A DNA stretch of 64,000 bases from Lachnospiraceae bacterium (GCA_021202075.1 JAJQDT010000104.1:48131-112130); one strand, 5' to 3'. Counted from the stretch's first letter, positions 24,685 to 33,078 are shown. Program-made: numbers and translations. Notes: generated by a model not told the origin, from the letters alone.

Positions 24685-25718
24685 GCATTCTTATTGCGCT
24701 GATTGTTTTCAGCCTGATTATTATTATACACGAGCTGGGACATTTTCTGCTGGCAAAGGCGAACGGAATTACGGTTCTTGAGTTTTCCCTCGGCATGGGG
24801 CCGCGAATCTTGAGCCACCAGAAGGAGGGCGGAACCCGTTATTCTCTGAAGCTTCTTCCGTTCGGCGGTTCCTGCGCGATGCTTGGGGAGGATGGAGAAG
24901 ACGAGGGAGAGGAAGGCTCTTTCCAGAGTAAATCGGTCGGTGCGCGGATTTCCGTGGTTGCGGCCGGACCGATTTTCAATTTTATTCTGGCGTTTGTCCT
25001 TTCAATCTTTATTGTAGGGGCGATTGGCTATGATCCGGCGGTCATTCTGGGGGTTACGGAAGGATATCCGGCCCAGGAAGCCGGGCTGCAGGAGGGAGAT
25101 CTCATCACAAAAATGAATGGGAAAACCATCCGCCTGTACCGGCAGTTTTATAATTACACGTACTTTCACAGCGGCGAGACCATTACGTTTGAGTATGTGC
25201 GCGATGGAGTGACCTATACGGCGGTTATCACGCCGACACTGACCGAAAATGGCTACAAATTCGGCATTTCCGGCAGTACGAATTATCGATACAGGACGGG
25301 TCCCCTGAAAACCCTGTATTACAGTGCCTATGAGGTCTATTACTGGATCGATACAACCATCCAGAGCCTGAATCTGCTGATTCATGGCGGCGTGTCCCTG
25401 AATGATATGTCCGGGCCGGTCGGCGTTGTCAGTACCATTTCGGAGACCTATGAGGAGAGTAAGTCGGACGGGATTTATTATGTCTGGCTGAATATGCTGA
25501 ATATCGCAATCCTTCTGACCGCGAACCTGGGCGTTATGAATCTGTTGCCCATTCCGGCACTCGACGGCGGGCGGCTTGTTTTTCTGATTATTGAGGCAAT
25601 CCGGCGCAAACGCGTCTCGCCGGATCTGGAGGCCAGGGTTCATTTTGTCGGGCTGATGCTGCTCATGGTGCTGATGGTCGTTGTGATGTTCAATGATGTG
25701 GTGAAGATTATACAATGA
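24681..25718 (+). CDS. rseP: Site-2 intramembrane zinc metalloprotease
   Basis: RseP/RasP-type protease of 345 residues that cuts membrane-bound anti-sigma factors and signal peptides. The zinc motif HELGH lies in the first membrane segment (about residue 18). A single PDZ domain occupies about 115-200, and the third zinc ligand lies in NLLPIPALDGGR near residue 290. The TTG start at 24681 overlaps the dxr stop (TTGA). The C-terminal VVVMFNDVVKI is typical, but the stop codon TGA is formed by the ATGAAAG that opens a dispersed palindromic repeat. Confidence 0.94.
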   Translation: MSILIALIVFSLIIIIHELGHFLLAKANGITVLEFSLGMGPRILSHQKEGGTRYSLKLLPFGGSCAMLGEDGEDEGEEGSFQSKSVGARISVVAAGPIFNFILAFVLSIFIVGAIGYDPAVILGVTEGYPAQEAGLQEGDLITKMNGKTIRLYRQFYNYTYFHSGETITFEYVRDGVTYTAVITPTLTENGYKFGISGSTNYRYRTGPLKTLYYSAYEVYYWIDTTIQSLNLLIHGGVSLNDMSGPVGVVSTISETYEESKSDGIYYVWLNMLNIAILLTANLGVMNLLPIPALDGGRLVFLIIEAIRRKRVSPDLEARVHFVGLMLLMVLMVVVMFNDVVKIIQ

Positions 25719-25950
25719 AAGTCACGCAATGGAGACTCGCTCGCGAGGGGCGCGGCCTTCGTCCATCCTCGCGAGCGAGGACGGACATGAAATACAATGA
25801 AAGACGCGCAAATCGGAACATTCTTCGCGATTGCATATCCTGTACGAAGTGCGGGATGTCCACGCCTCACAATCGAAGATTGGGGAATATCCCATGCGGA
25901 GCATGGGATGCCACCCGTCGGGAGCATAACCCGGCGACAGGCGCGAAAAT
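25712..25950 (+). repeat. Composite cluster of dispersed palindromic repeats
   Basis: Three modules follow one another. The first, ACAATGAAAGTCACGCAA with GGGGCGCGGCC and a CGTCC...GGACG hairpin (25712-25785), aligns with the copy at 19794. A second ACAATGAAAGACGCGCAAATCGG start lies at 25795. The third module (about 25843-25950) contains CACGCC, ATTGGGG, TCCCATGC/GCATGGGA and GCATAACCCGGCGA, aligning with 4403-4470. This is the largest copy in the window and abuts the rseP stop codon. Confidence 0.8.
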
Positions 25951-26061
25951 ATTTTATAAAATACATGGCGTGAATGGGTGAAACAGTTTACCGGCTTCAC
26001 GCCGTATTTTTTTGCAATGAAAAATAAGTCAACTAATAAGAAACTAAAATAAAATAGATAT

Positions 26062-26091
26062 TGACATTTATATTGTTTGTATGATAAAATA
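26062..26091 (+). promoter_or_regulatory. Upstream promoter of recA
   Basis: TTGACA (26062-26067) and TAAAAT (26086-26091) are 18 bases apart, with TGA before the -10 box. Confidence 0.65.
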
Positions 26092-26168
26092 AAAAACAAA
26101 TCAGTCTGAAACGGATTGAAAGCCGGAAGATGAGTGCAGTATTTTTTTCACAGACGGGAAAGATTTGC

Positions 26169-26197
26169 TTGACAAAGACCGGAATCCGGAGTAGGAT
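26169..26197 (+). promoter_or_regulatory. SOS promoter of recA
   Basis: TTGACA (26169-26174) and TAGGAT (26192-26197) are 17 bases apart. The predicted start point near 26204 lies just before the LexA box, so bound LexA would block initiation. Confidence 0.7.
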
Positions 26198-26210
26198 AGT
26201 CAACAGGAAA

Positions 26211-26224
26211 CGAACATAAGTTCG
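26211..26224. promoter_or_regulatory. LexA (DinR) operator of recA
   Basis: CGAACATAAGTTCG is a perfect match to the Gram-positive SOS box CGAAC-N4-GTTCG. It lies 15 bases before the recA start codon and 13 bases after the -10 box. SOS control of recA by LexA is established for Firmicutes. Confidence 0.9.
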
Positions 26225-26239
26225 GGAAAGGGATTGAAT

Positions 26240-27520
26240 ATGGCACAGGATGATAAATTAAAGGCACTCGATGCCGCATTGACACAGATTGAGAAGCAGT
26301 TTGGCAAGGGGGCTGTGATGAAGCTGGGTGATACCGGCACCCATATGAATATTGAGACGACGCCGACCGGTTCACTGAGCCTCGACATTGCGCTGGGACT
26401 CGGCGGCATACCGAAGGGACGTATCGTGGAGATTTACGGTCCGGAGTCCAGCGGCAAGACGACGGTCGCCCTGCACATGGTAGCGGAAGTGCAGAAGCGC
26501 GGCGGGATTGCCGGATTTATCGATGCAGAGCATGCGCTCGACCCGGTATATGCGAAGAATATCGGCGTCGATATTGACAATCTTTACATTTCGCAGCCGG
26601 ATAACGGCGAGCAGGGTCTTGAGATTACGGAGACGATGGTGCGCTCAGGCGCGGTTGATATTATTATTGTAGATTCGGTGGCAGCACTTGTCCCGAAGGC
26701 TGAGATAGAAGGAGACATGGGAGATGCGCATGTCGGTCTTCAGGCGCGACTGATGTCTCAGGCGCTGCGGAAGCTGACCGGTGTCATCAGCAAGTCGAAC
26801 TGCACGGTTATTTTTATCAACCAGCTCCGTGAGAAGGTGGGAATCATGTTCGGCAATCCGGAGACTACGACCGGCGGACGTGCATTGAAGTTTTATTCCT
26901 CCATCCGTCTGGATGTTCGCAGGACAGAGTCGCTGAAGCAGAGCGGCGAGGCGATCGGGAATCATGTCAAAGTGAAGGTAGTTAAGAATAAGATCGCACC
27001 GCCTTTCAGGGAAGCAGAGTTCGATATCATGTTCGGCAAGGGGATTTCGCGGGAAGGCGATATCCTTGATCTCGCGGCAAATAACAACATTATCAATAAA
27101 AGCGGCGCCTGGTATGCGTACGAGGGGAATAAGATCGGGCAGGGGCGTGAAAACGCGAAGCTTTATCTGAAAGAACACCCGGATATCATGGAGGAAGTGG
27201 ACCGCAAGGTGCGCCAGCATTACGGCCTGATCGAAGCGGATGAGAAGGATGGTGATTCTGCTGCAGGAAAAAGCGCTGAGGCAGGGAAAACTACTGCAGC
27301 TGCGAAGCCAGTTTCTGCTTCAACAGCTGCATCCGGCAGGGCGGGTACTGCATCTGCCAGAGCTGCTTCTGCTGCCGGGACAGGCAGATCGAACATTGCT
27401 CAGACAGGTTCAAATGCTGCGCCTGCGTCGGCAGGCGCAGAGGCGGGAAGTTTCTCATCTGAGAATGATGCGGCGGGTATGCCTGCATCAGGCAGTTCCG
27501 TTTCTCCTAAGACGGAGTAG
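26240..27520 (+). CDS. recA: RecA recombinase
   Basis: RecA forms filaments on single-stranded DNA, drives strand exchange and triggers LexA self-cleavage. The core is canonical: Walker [10 protein letters not shown] near residues 70-78, [30 protein letters not shown], and [14 protein letters not shown] 26240 is used because AAAGGG lies 7 bases before it; the in-frame TTG two codons upstream is less likely. At about 426 residues it is longer than usual because of a tail of some 90 residues, rich in Ala, Ser, Gly and Thr (from about EADEKDG to the stop), with little predicted structure. recX follows 26 bases downstream. Confidence 0.98.
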   Translation: MAQDDKLKALDAALTQIEKQFGKGAVMKLGDTGTHMNIETTPTGSLSLDIALGLGGIPKGRIVEIYGPESSGKTTVALHMVAEVQKRGGIAGFIDAEHALDPVYAKNIGVDIDNLYISQPDNGEQGLEITETMVRSGAVDIIIVDSVAALVPKAEIEGDMGDAHVGLQARLMSQALRKLTGVISKSNCTVIFINQLREKVGIMFGNPETTTGGRALKFYSSIRLDVRRTESLKQSGEAIGNHVKVKVVKNKIAPPFREAEFDIMFGKGISREGDILDLAANNNIINKSGAWYAYEGNKIGQGRENAKLYLKEHPDIMEEVDRKVRQHYGLIEADEKDGDSAAGKSAEAGKTTAAAKPVSASTAASGRAGTASARAASAAGTGRSNIAQTGSNAAPASAGAEAGSFSSENDAAGMPASGSSVSPKTE

Positions 27521-27546
27521 AGAAAATCAGAGCAGAGTGAGGGATT

Positions 27547-28182
27547 ATGGATCATGTAACAGAGATTCGGAAGCTTACCGGAGGCAGACATCTGATTACG
27601 CTGGAGAGCGGGCTTTCGTTTCCGCTTTATGGCAAAGAGATTTCGGACTGCGGACTGCATGAGGATGAGGACGTGACGGACGAAGTGATTTCGATGATTA
27701 TGGAGGAGCTTCTTCCGAAGCGTGCCCGGCTTCGCGCCATGCATCTTCTGGAAAAAATGGATTGGACTGAGCAGCAGCTTCGGGAGAAGCTGCTGCAGTC
27801 CGCCTATCCGGAGTTCATCGTTGATGATGCGGTTGGCTATGTAAAAAGCTATCGCTATATTGATGACCAGCGCTATGCCAGAAACTATCTGGAGAGCCAT
27901 GCTTCCTCGAAAAGCATGCGGCAGATGGAGCAGGAGCTTCTTGCCAAAGGGATCGAAAAGGAAATCATCCGGCAGGCAGTATCGGAGATGGAGCTTCCGG
28001 ATGAAGAGGAGCAGATCCTGGCCTTGCTGAAAAAGAAGCACTATAATCCCACTGATGAAGATACTGCGGTACGCCAGAAGCTGATCGCGTATCTGATGCG
28101 CAGAGGATATCAGTATTCGGATATTATACATGCGATGAACCGGATAGAAACGTTGGATTGCGCAGAGTCAGGAATGTTGTAA
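27547..28182 (+). CDS. recX: RecX regulatory protein
   Basis: Protein of 211 residues that caps and limits RecA filaments. It has the tandem three-helix repeats of RecX, including MEKMDWTEQQLREKL, YRYIDDQRYARNYLESH and LLAKGIEKEIIRQAV, and a C-terminal YLMRRGYQYSDIIHAM. The N-terminal region (about residues 1-60) is a small beta-rich extension common in clostridial RecX. GAGGG precedes ATG 27547. It is co-transcribed with recA and so presumably under LexA control as well. Confidence 0.93.
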   Translation: MDHVTEIRKLTGGRHLITLESGLSFPLYGKEISDCGLHEDEDVTDEVISMIMEELLPKRARLRAMHLLEKMDWTEQQLREKLLQSAYPEFIVDDAVGYVKSYRYIDDQRYARNYLESHASSKSMRQMEQELLAKGIEKEIIRQAVSEMELPDEEEQILALLKKKHYNPTDEDTAVRQKLIAYLMRRGYQYSDIIHAMNRIETLDCAESGML

Positions 28183-28269
28183 AAAAGAGGCTTGTCCGGA
28201 GATGTATGAGTTTTGATATATGCAATGAATTATACTGCACAATTATCCGGCTTTTTTTGAAAAAAGTGT

Positions 28270-28298
28270 TTGACAAATGAAAAAGACAAGTATATAAT
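28270..28298 (+). promoter_or_regulatory. Promoter of tRNA-Arg
   Basis: TTGACA (28270-28275) and TATAAT (28293-28298) are 17 bases apart, full consensus, ending 20 bases before the tRNA. Confidence 0.9.
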
Positions 28299-28318
28299 AA
28301 ATCGTGCTGAAGAGATAT

Positions 28319-28392
28319 GTGTGCATAGCTCAGCTGGATAGAGCGTTTGGCTACGGACCAAAAGGCCGGGGGTTCGAATCCTCTTGCACACG
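28319..28392 (+). tRNA. tRNA-Arg(ACG)
   Basis: A 74-base cloverleaf. The acceptor stem pairs GTGTGCA with TGCACAC, with G as discriminator. The D arm is AGCTCAGCTGGATAGAGC, the anticodon stem TTTGG/CCAAA encloses CTACGGA with anticodon ACG, and the T loop is TTCGAAT. CCA is not encoded. It has its own consensus promoter and a terminator. Confidence 0.95.
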
Positions 28393-28400
28393 TAGAGCAA

Positions 28401-28438
28401 AAATCACAGCTTCTTTTTTATGAAGCTGTGATTTTTTT
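28401..28438. terminator. Bidirectional terminator between tRNA-Arg and larC
   Basis: AAATCACAGCTTC (28401-28413) pairs over 13 bases with GAAGCTGTGATTT (28422-28434), flanked by A and T runs on both sides. It can end the tRNA transcript on the plus strand and larC on the minus strand. Confidence 0.92.
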
Positions 28439-28439
28439 G

Positions 28440-29960
28440 TTACTTACAGGCGAACTCCTGAAGCAGCCGATACATCTCTGAGAATCCAATTCCATTTTCA
28501 TCTGCAAGTTTGCTGACGCTGTCATTTTCCGGGAAACAGCGGGGTTCGTTTTCGTATCCGCAATATTTAATGTCAGCTGTGCCCCAGGGAGTTTTTATAG
28601 AGGCAACACGCCGCGGGAGCTTTGTGCGATGCATGGCCTGTCGGCGGATTCCGATCGTGGTTGTATTATGAAAAATAATGGACTCGAGCTTCTGACGGTC
28701 TTCCTGGTTACAGATGACCTTGAGAAGATACGCCGGCCGATTCTTCTTCATATAGATAGGAAGATAAAATACATCCAGTGCGCCGGCTTCCATGAGCTTT
28801 TGCATCGTAAAAGCGAGCGCTTCCCCGGTGCAGTCGTCAATGTTGGTCTCAAGGACCAGGACGTCATCATCGCCGGACTCATCGAATTCATCACCGACGG
28901 AGGTTTGCCCGAGCCACATTGCCCGCAGCACTCCTGCTGTCGCATAATCCCGTTTTCCTGCGCCGAGGCCAACCCTTCGAATCTGAAATTGCTGCGGCAG
29001 ATCTTGCCGGGTACGGATGGCGGCAGCGATGGCAGCACCGGTCGGCGTGACCAGCTCACCCTGGATATCAGTAAGCTTCAGAACCAGATTTTCATGCATG
29101 GCGATCGCGGTGACGGCCGGAACCGGAACCGGAATCAAACCGTGCTGACAGCGAATCTGACCGCACCCTTCCGTCAGGGTGGATACGACAACCTCATCCG
29201 GATGGAGGTTGTCCAGGCAGACGGCGGCGGCTACGATATCAACGATGGAATCGACCGCCCCCACCTCATGAAAGTGTACCTCATTGATTTCCTTTCCATG
29301 CACCTCGGCTTCGGCCTTAGCCAGAATTTCAAAAATACGGATGGCAAGCTCAGAGGCGTTTCCGGTCAGCCTTCCCGCATGAATAATCGCAGTAATATCC
29401 TGCAGATTGCGGGAGGAATGTGAGTGGCTGAATGCTTCGCTTGTGTGTATATGTGTTTGTGCGTGCAAACGATTGACTTGTTCGTGTGTGAGAGCGTGCG
29501 TGCCGGATAGGTGCTCATGCGTATGGGAAGAAGCATTGGATTCATGCTCATGTGCATGAGAAGAAGTATTGGATTCATGCTCATGTGCATGGGAAGTAAC
29601 ATTGGATTCATGTTTATGAACATGAAAGGATACTTCAGATTCATGATTATGGAGTCCACTGCTGTTTCCGTGAACATGAATTTCGTTAGATGCGACTTCC
29701 GAAAGCTCTTTACCTCCATGCAAATATTCCATGTCGTGATCATGGTTTTCGTGTTCGGCATCCAGTACGACGTGAAAATCGCAGGCGCGGACGCCGGATT
29801 TCCAGACATCCTTAATTTCAATCGTATAGCCCGTCAGCGGCAGGCTATCCAGGGCATCCATCAGCACCTGACGATCTGCGCCGAGATCCAGAAGCGCGGC
29901 CACGGTCATGTCACCGCTGATTCCTGAGTTACATTCCAGATATAAAATATTCTGATTCAT
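28440..29960 (-). CDS. larC: Nickel-pincer cofactor synthesis protein LarC (nickel insertase)
   Basis: Protein of 506 residues of the LarC/DUF111 family, which inserts nickel into the pyridinium pincer cofactor of lactate racemase. The N-terminus reads LYLECNSGISGDMTVAALLDLG, and the core has NEVHFHEVGAVDSIVDIV, VPAVTAIA, GELVTPTGAAIA and LETNIDDCTGEALAF. Residues of about 75-185 form an expanded His-rich segment, including three tandem 11-residue units of the form HESN-x-x-SHAHE, suited to storing or delivering metal. The frame is continuous, whereas some lactobacilli split LarC by a frameshift. No larA, larB or larE is nearby, but a D-lactate dehydrogenase gene is the divergent neighbour, which fits lactate metabolism. 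Confidence 0.92.
   Translation of the reverse strand: MNQNILYLECNSGISGDMTVAALLDLGADRQVLMDALDSLPLTGYTIEIKDVWKSGVRACDFHVVLDAEHENHDHDMEYLHGGKELSEVASNEIHVHGNSSGLHNHESEVSFHVHKHESNVTSHAHEHESNTSSHAHEHESNASSHTHEHLSGTHALTHEQVNRLHAQTHIHTSEAFSHSHSSRNLQDITAIIHAGRLTGNASELAIRIFEILAKAEAEVHGKEINEVHFHEVGAVDSIVDIVAAAVCLDNLHPDEVVVSTLTEGCGQIRCQHGLIPVPVPAVTAIAMHENLVLKLTDIQGELVTPTGAAIAAAIRTRQDLPQQFQIRRVGLGAGKRDYATAGVLRAMWLGQTSVGDEFDESGDDDVLVLETNIDDCTGEALAFTMQKLMEAGALDVFYLPIYMKKNRPAYLLKVICNQEDRQKLESIIFHNTTTIGIRRQAMHRTKLPRRVASIKTPWGTADIKYCGYENEPRCFPENDSVSKLADENGIGFSEMYRLLQEFACK
29505..29627 (-). repeat. 33-bp tandem repeat inside larC
   Basis: Units beginning GGATTCATGCTCATGTGCAT start at 29538 and 29571. A partial unit lies at 29604 and a diverged one before 29538. 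The period is 33 bases and in frame, so copy-number change would add or remove 11 His-rich residues without breaking the gene. Confidence 0.85.
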
Positions 29961-30142
29961 ATGGCAGGGAACCTTTCTGTTTAAACTTGTGAGATTTGTC
30001 TTTTTCCAGGAGAAATTATATGTCGGTTCCGGAGAAGAGCATGTCCCACAAAAGGAGCCAGGAAAAATCTTCCGGAAAATTCTCGCGAAAATTTTTCTTA
30101 ATTATATAACACACAGGAAGAAATTTCTACTACAAGATAATG

Positions 30143-30189
30143 ATAAAATGAAAGCCGCGCAACTGAAAATCGCTGCGCGATGGCATATG
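30143..30189 (+). repeat. Dispersed palindromic repeat, truncated copy
   Basis: ATAAAATGAAAGCCGCGCAACTG matches the start of the copies at 19794 and 25712. It is followed by AAATCG-CTG-CGCGAT-like dyad sequence. The second half of the element is missing. Confidence 0.65.
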
Positions 30190-30312
30190 ATAAAAGTATT
30201 TCTGGCCGGAACAGAATCGGACAGAAAATGACATCCATTTACCCTGAAATTTGCAGAAATCCTTGCTCCTCCTATACTTTTGTGTTATTCTAATCATAAT
30301 CGAAACGGGATA

Positions 30313-30423
30313 GTCATTTTTGGCGAGCCGGAGAACGTGACCATGAGGGAAGTGGAAGTGAACGCGGATAAGAGCGTTGTGCTGCCAAAGCTTTCCTGGA
30401 ACGTTGTGGTGCCTGGAAAGTAA
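30313..30423 (+). pseudogene. Remnant of a glycosidase gene 3' end (GH51-like)
   Basis: An open frame without its own start ends in VVLPKLSWNVVVPGK and TAA 30421. The LP-x-LSWNV ending is characteristic of the C-terminus of alpha-L-arabinofuranosidases of family GH51, preceded as expected by a short beta-strand region. Nothing upstream in this frame resembles the catalytic domain, so only the last about 35 codons are left. It lies in the 589-base gap between larC and the D-lactate dehydrogenase. Short length makes the family call uncertain. Confidence 0.4.
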
Positions 30424-30450
30424 GTTCTGGAATCGGGAAATTGTAAAATG

Positions 30451-30494
30451 ACCTGTCAGAAGAAAAGTGCGCTTGCGGACTTTTTCTGACAGGT
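30451..30494. promoter_or_regulatory. Long inverted repeat upstream of D-lactate dehydrogenase
   Basis: ACCTGTCAGAA (30451-30461) and TTCTGACAGGT (30484-30494) are perfect inverted repeats, and the inner AAAAGT/ACTTTT continues the stem. There is no T run after it on the plus strand. It may be a transcript-end structure of the lost upstream gene or an operator or attenuator for the next gene, which starts 55 bases on. Confidence 0.55.
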
Positions 30495-30549
30495 CAATGA
30501 GCAGCTGGTTTGTTTTTCTTGTAATAAAGAAGGAGGCGGCTTCACACGG

Positions 30550-31533
30550 ATGAAACTTTTTGTCTATAGTATGAGGGAGTTTGATGAGCTTCCCTGTTTT
30601 GAAAAATTCTGTAAAAAGTATGAGATTGAGTATGAGTATACGACGCAGACACCGTGCATGGACAACCTGAAGCTTTGCAGGGGCTATGAGGTTGTGGATA
30701 TTATCACGACCGTCATTGACCGGCCGATGCTGGATAAATTCCATGAGATGGGGGTTCGATGCCTGACGACCAGAACCATTGGCTATGATCATATTGATAC
30801 CGCTTATGCGAAAAATCTCGGTATCGGAGTCGTGCATGTCAGCTATTCCCCGAACAGTGTGGCGGATTACACGATTATGATGATGCTCATGGGATGCCGC
30901 AGGATGAAACACATCATGGAGCGGGCGGCTGTTCAGGATTATACGCTAAAGGGAAAGCTTGGCAGGGAGATTCAGGACTGCACGGTCGGCATTATCGGCA
31001 CCGGCCGGATTGGAAAAACACTGATTCGCCATCTGTCCGGTTTTGGATGCAAAATGATTGCCTATGATCTATTTGAGAGCGAGGAAGTGAAAACGTACGC
31101 TAAGTATGTGGATCTCGATACGCTGTTGTCCGAAAGCGATATTATCACGCTGCACGCGCCGGCGACCGAAGACAATTATCACATGATTGATGCCCGGTCC
31201 ATCGGGAAGATGAAACAGGATGTGATTCTGATTAACTGCGCGCGCGGCTCACTGGTGGACACAGACGCCCTGATCGACGGTATCGAAAGTGGAAAAATCG
31301 GTTTTGCCGGACTTGATGTGGTAGAGCATGAGAGCGGGCTTTATTATTTTAACCGTATGGGCGAGCCGCTGCATAATCCGAAGCTCGCGATTCTGCGCTC
31401 TTACTCGAACGTACTGGTAAGTCCGCACACAGCGTTCTATACAGACGAGGCGGTGGCGAATATGGCTGAGAACTCCATCGTTGGCGCCATCAAATTCATG
31501 AAGGGCGAGGAGACACCGTTTCTGGTAAAATAG
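30550..31533 (+). CDS. D-lactate dehydrogenase (D-2-hydroxyacid dehydrogenase family)
   Basis: Protein of 327 residues that should reduce pyruvate to D-lactate with NADH. The Rossmann motif is GIIGTGRIGKTLI, followed by an acidic residue at the end of the next strand (AYDLFES), which favours NADH over NADPH. Catalytic residues are Arg in INCARGSLVD, Glu in LDVVEHESG and His in VSPHTAFYT. TTRTIGYDHIDT and SPNSVADYTIMMML are typical of the LdhA/VanH branch. The neighbouring larC supports lactate as substrate. A VanH-like role is less likely because no Ddl-ligase gene is nearby. The start is ATG 30550 after AAGGAGG. Confidence 0.88.
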   Translation: MKLFVYSMREFDELPCFEKFCKKYEIEYEYTTQTPCMDNLKLCRGYEVVDIITTVIDRPMLDKFHEMGVRCLTTRTIGYDHIDTAYAKNLGIGVVHVSYSPNSVADYTIMMMLMGCRRMKHIMERAAVQDYTLKGKLGREIQDCTVGIIGTGRIGKTLIRHLSGFGCKMIAYDLFESEEVKTYAKYVDLDTLLSESDIITLHAPATEDNYHMIDARSIGKMKQDVILINCARGSLVDTDALIDGIESGKIGFAGLDVVEHESGLYYFNRMGEPLHNPKLAILRSYSNVLVSPHTAFYTDEAVANMAENSIVGAIKFMKGEETPFLVK

Positions 31534-31627
31534 GAAGCGGCCGAATACTTTGGAATCTATCGGTCCGGTCTTTGACATATCAGATATAATTTTCGGGTAC
31601 TTCCAAATGAATCGTTTCCGAGCAAAT

Positions 31628-31641
31628 CGAACAAAAGTTCG
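31628..31641. promoter_or_regulatory. LexA operator 1
   Basis: CGAACAAAAGTTCG fits CGAAC-N4-GTTCG perfectly. It lies 10 bases upstream of the -35 box of the following promoter. Confidence 0.88.
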
Positions 31642-31651
31642 AAAAAAACGC

Positions 31652-31680
31652 TTGCATTTTTTCATAAGCCATACTATAAT
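31652..31680 (+). promoter_or_regulatory. Promoter flanked by two LexA boxes
   Basis: TTGCAT (31652-31657) and TATAAT (31675-31680) are 17 bases apart. One LexA box precedes the -35 box and the second covers the predicted start point, so repression should be tight. Confidence 0.85.
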
Positions 31681-31687
31681 ACAAAAC

Positions 31688-31701
31688 AGAACAAACGTTC
31701 G
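31688..31701. promoter_or_regulatory. LexA operator 2
   Basis: AGAACAAACGTTCG differs from the SOS consensus only at the first base. It lies 7 bases after the -10 box, at the expected transcription start. Confidence 0.82.
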
Positions 31702-31732
31702 GTATAGATTATGTCAGATGGAGGCGTTGGCT

Positions 31733-32062
31733 ATGAGAGAGAAACGATTTGATACTTCAGATATTTACAGGGAACTGACTCCAATGGGAACAGGGGTATG
31801 CATCCTGCTGGGACTTTTACTGGAGTTTGCGATCCTTTTTGTGTTTCAGATTCGGGTGAGACAGGTACCGGTGATCGTACTTGCATTTATGTGGTTCTTA
31901 TCCGGGATGATGATATCCGGCGTTCTGATTCTGACTGCGGCGCTGCGCGACAGGGTCGCGACGGTACAGGCAGATACGCCGGATGAATGCGCCCGGCTGC
32001 GCATCAGCGGTGCCATTTCCGATGAGGAGCTCTCTGTGGAGGAGATTCCGGTGGCCTGTTAA
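31733..32062 (+). CDS. Small SOS-controlled membrane protein, unknown
   Basis: Protein of 109 residues, which I do not recognise. Two hydrophobic segments (about residues 22-41 and 47-69) are followed by a hydrophilic C-terminal tail of about 40 residues that ends in IPVAC. GGAGG lies 8 bases before ATG 31733; earlier in-frame starts would lie upstream of or inside the ribosome site, and the longest would include the LexA boxes. The promoter is bracketed by two LexA boxes, the pattern of a tightly repressed damage-induced gene. In other Firmicutes, small membrane proteins with such control (YneA, SosA) halt cell division. That role here is inference, since no LysM domain or sequence likeness is visible. 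It stands alone between ldh and a phosphatase gene. Confidence 0.7.
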   Translation: MREKRFDTSDIYRELTPMGTGVCILLGLLLEFAILFVFQIRVRQVPVIVLAFMWFLSGMMISGVLILTAALRDRVATVQADTPDECARLRISGAISDEELSVEEIPVAC

Positions 32063-32215
32063 TAGACTTTGTCGTAAGAACTCGTGCATCAGACCGCCTG
32101 ATATTATGCCATGAGCTACCGGAATTAAGAATAAACGAGAGCCCATTCCCTGTATAAAACTGATAATAATGCCGGTTCCGGTTTATCTGGGACAGGGAAA
32201 AAGTGGGGAAAACGG

Positions 32216-32875
32216 ATGGAAAGATGTTATGACGCGGTGGTTTTTGATCTGGATGGCACACTGCTCGATACATTGAAGGATTTGGCGGACAGTACGAATG
32301 CAGTGCTTTCTCACTATGGGATGCCGCAGCGGTCGATGGAGGAGGTTCGTGACTTTGTGGGAAATGGCATTCGTCGGCTGCTTCAGAAGGCCGTGCCGGG
32401 CGGGGAGGCGAATCCTGATTTTGGCAAGGCCTATGACGAATTTAAGGATTACTATGATAAACATTGCATGGACGCGACAGAACCCTATCCGGGAGTTCTG
32501 TTTTTATTAACCGAGCTTCACAAAAAAGGAATCCGTATGGCAATCGTCTCGAACAAAGCGGATTTTGCAGTAAAAAAGCTGTGCCGCGTGTACTTTAACG
32601 AGCTGGTCGAGGTGGCGGTTGGCGAGCGGGAAGGATGCAGGCGCAAGCCGGAGCCGGATTCTGTGCTGCAGGCATTAGATGAGATGGGTGTGCCGCTGGA
32701 GCGAGCTGTCTATGTGGGAGATTCTGAAGTCGATATCCAGACCGCAAAGAATGCCGGGATTGACAGCATCATCGTCACATGGGGATTCCGTAGTCGGAAT
32801 GACCTGCTTGCGCAAGGAGCGGATCCGGGACACATGGCGGCGAATGTGAACGAACTGCTGGCGTATTTGAGATGA
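32216..32875 (+). CDS. HAD phosphatase, phosphoglycolate phosphatase-like
   Basis: Protein of 219 residues of the HAD superfamily with a helical cap. It shows the nucleophile motif VFDLDGTLLDT at the N-terminus, motif II in MAIVSNKADF, a Lys in RRKPEPD, and motif IV VGDSEVDIQTAKNAG. The overall pattern is that of Gph, which dephosphorylates 2-phosphoglycolate, a by-product of DNA 3'-end repair; related enzymes act on other small phosphates. ATG 32216 follows a weakly matched purine-rich stretch. It is preceded by the SOS-controlled gene and followed by a DNA repair glycosylase. Confidence 0.88.
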   Translation: MERCYDAVVFDLDGTLLDTLKDLADSTNAVLSHYGMPQRSMEEVRDFVGNGIRRLLQKAVPGGEANPDFGKAYDEFKDYYDKHCMDATEPYPGVLFLLTELHKKGIRMAIVSNKADFAVKKLCRVYFNELVEVAVGEREGCRRKPEPDSVLQALDEMGVPLERAVYVGDSEVDIQTAKNAGIDSIIVTWGFRSRNDLLAQGADPGHMAANVNELLAYLR

Positions 32876-33078
32876 TGATTGAAATAAGTCGACCGCAATC
32901 CTGCCCATAGACAGGGACGTAGAATTCTGTGTAAAAAGTGCATGGAATTATGATACAGGCTGTTAAAACAGACTGTTTGAAACAGGTCAATTGCAATCCT
33001 ATAGGATTTGACAATGGTTAATACACCGGATAAGGCAGATTGAGGACGGCATGGATATAAACGAAGGAAAAGAATTTT

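Noticed and set aside
29505..29627. Tandem repeats as a CRISPR array
   Set aside because: The period is 33 bases without spacers, in frame within larC, and there are no cas genes.
29989..30231. 80-codon frame upstream of the D-lactate dehydrogenase
   Set aside because: It runs through a dispersed repeat, has no ribosome site and no family likeness.
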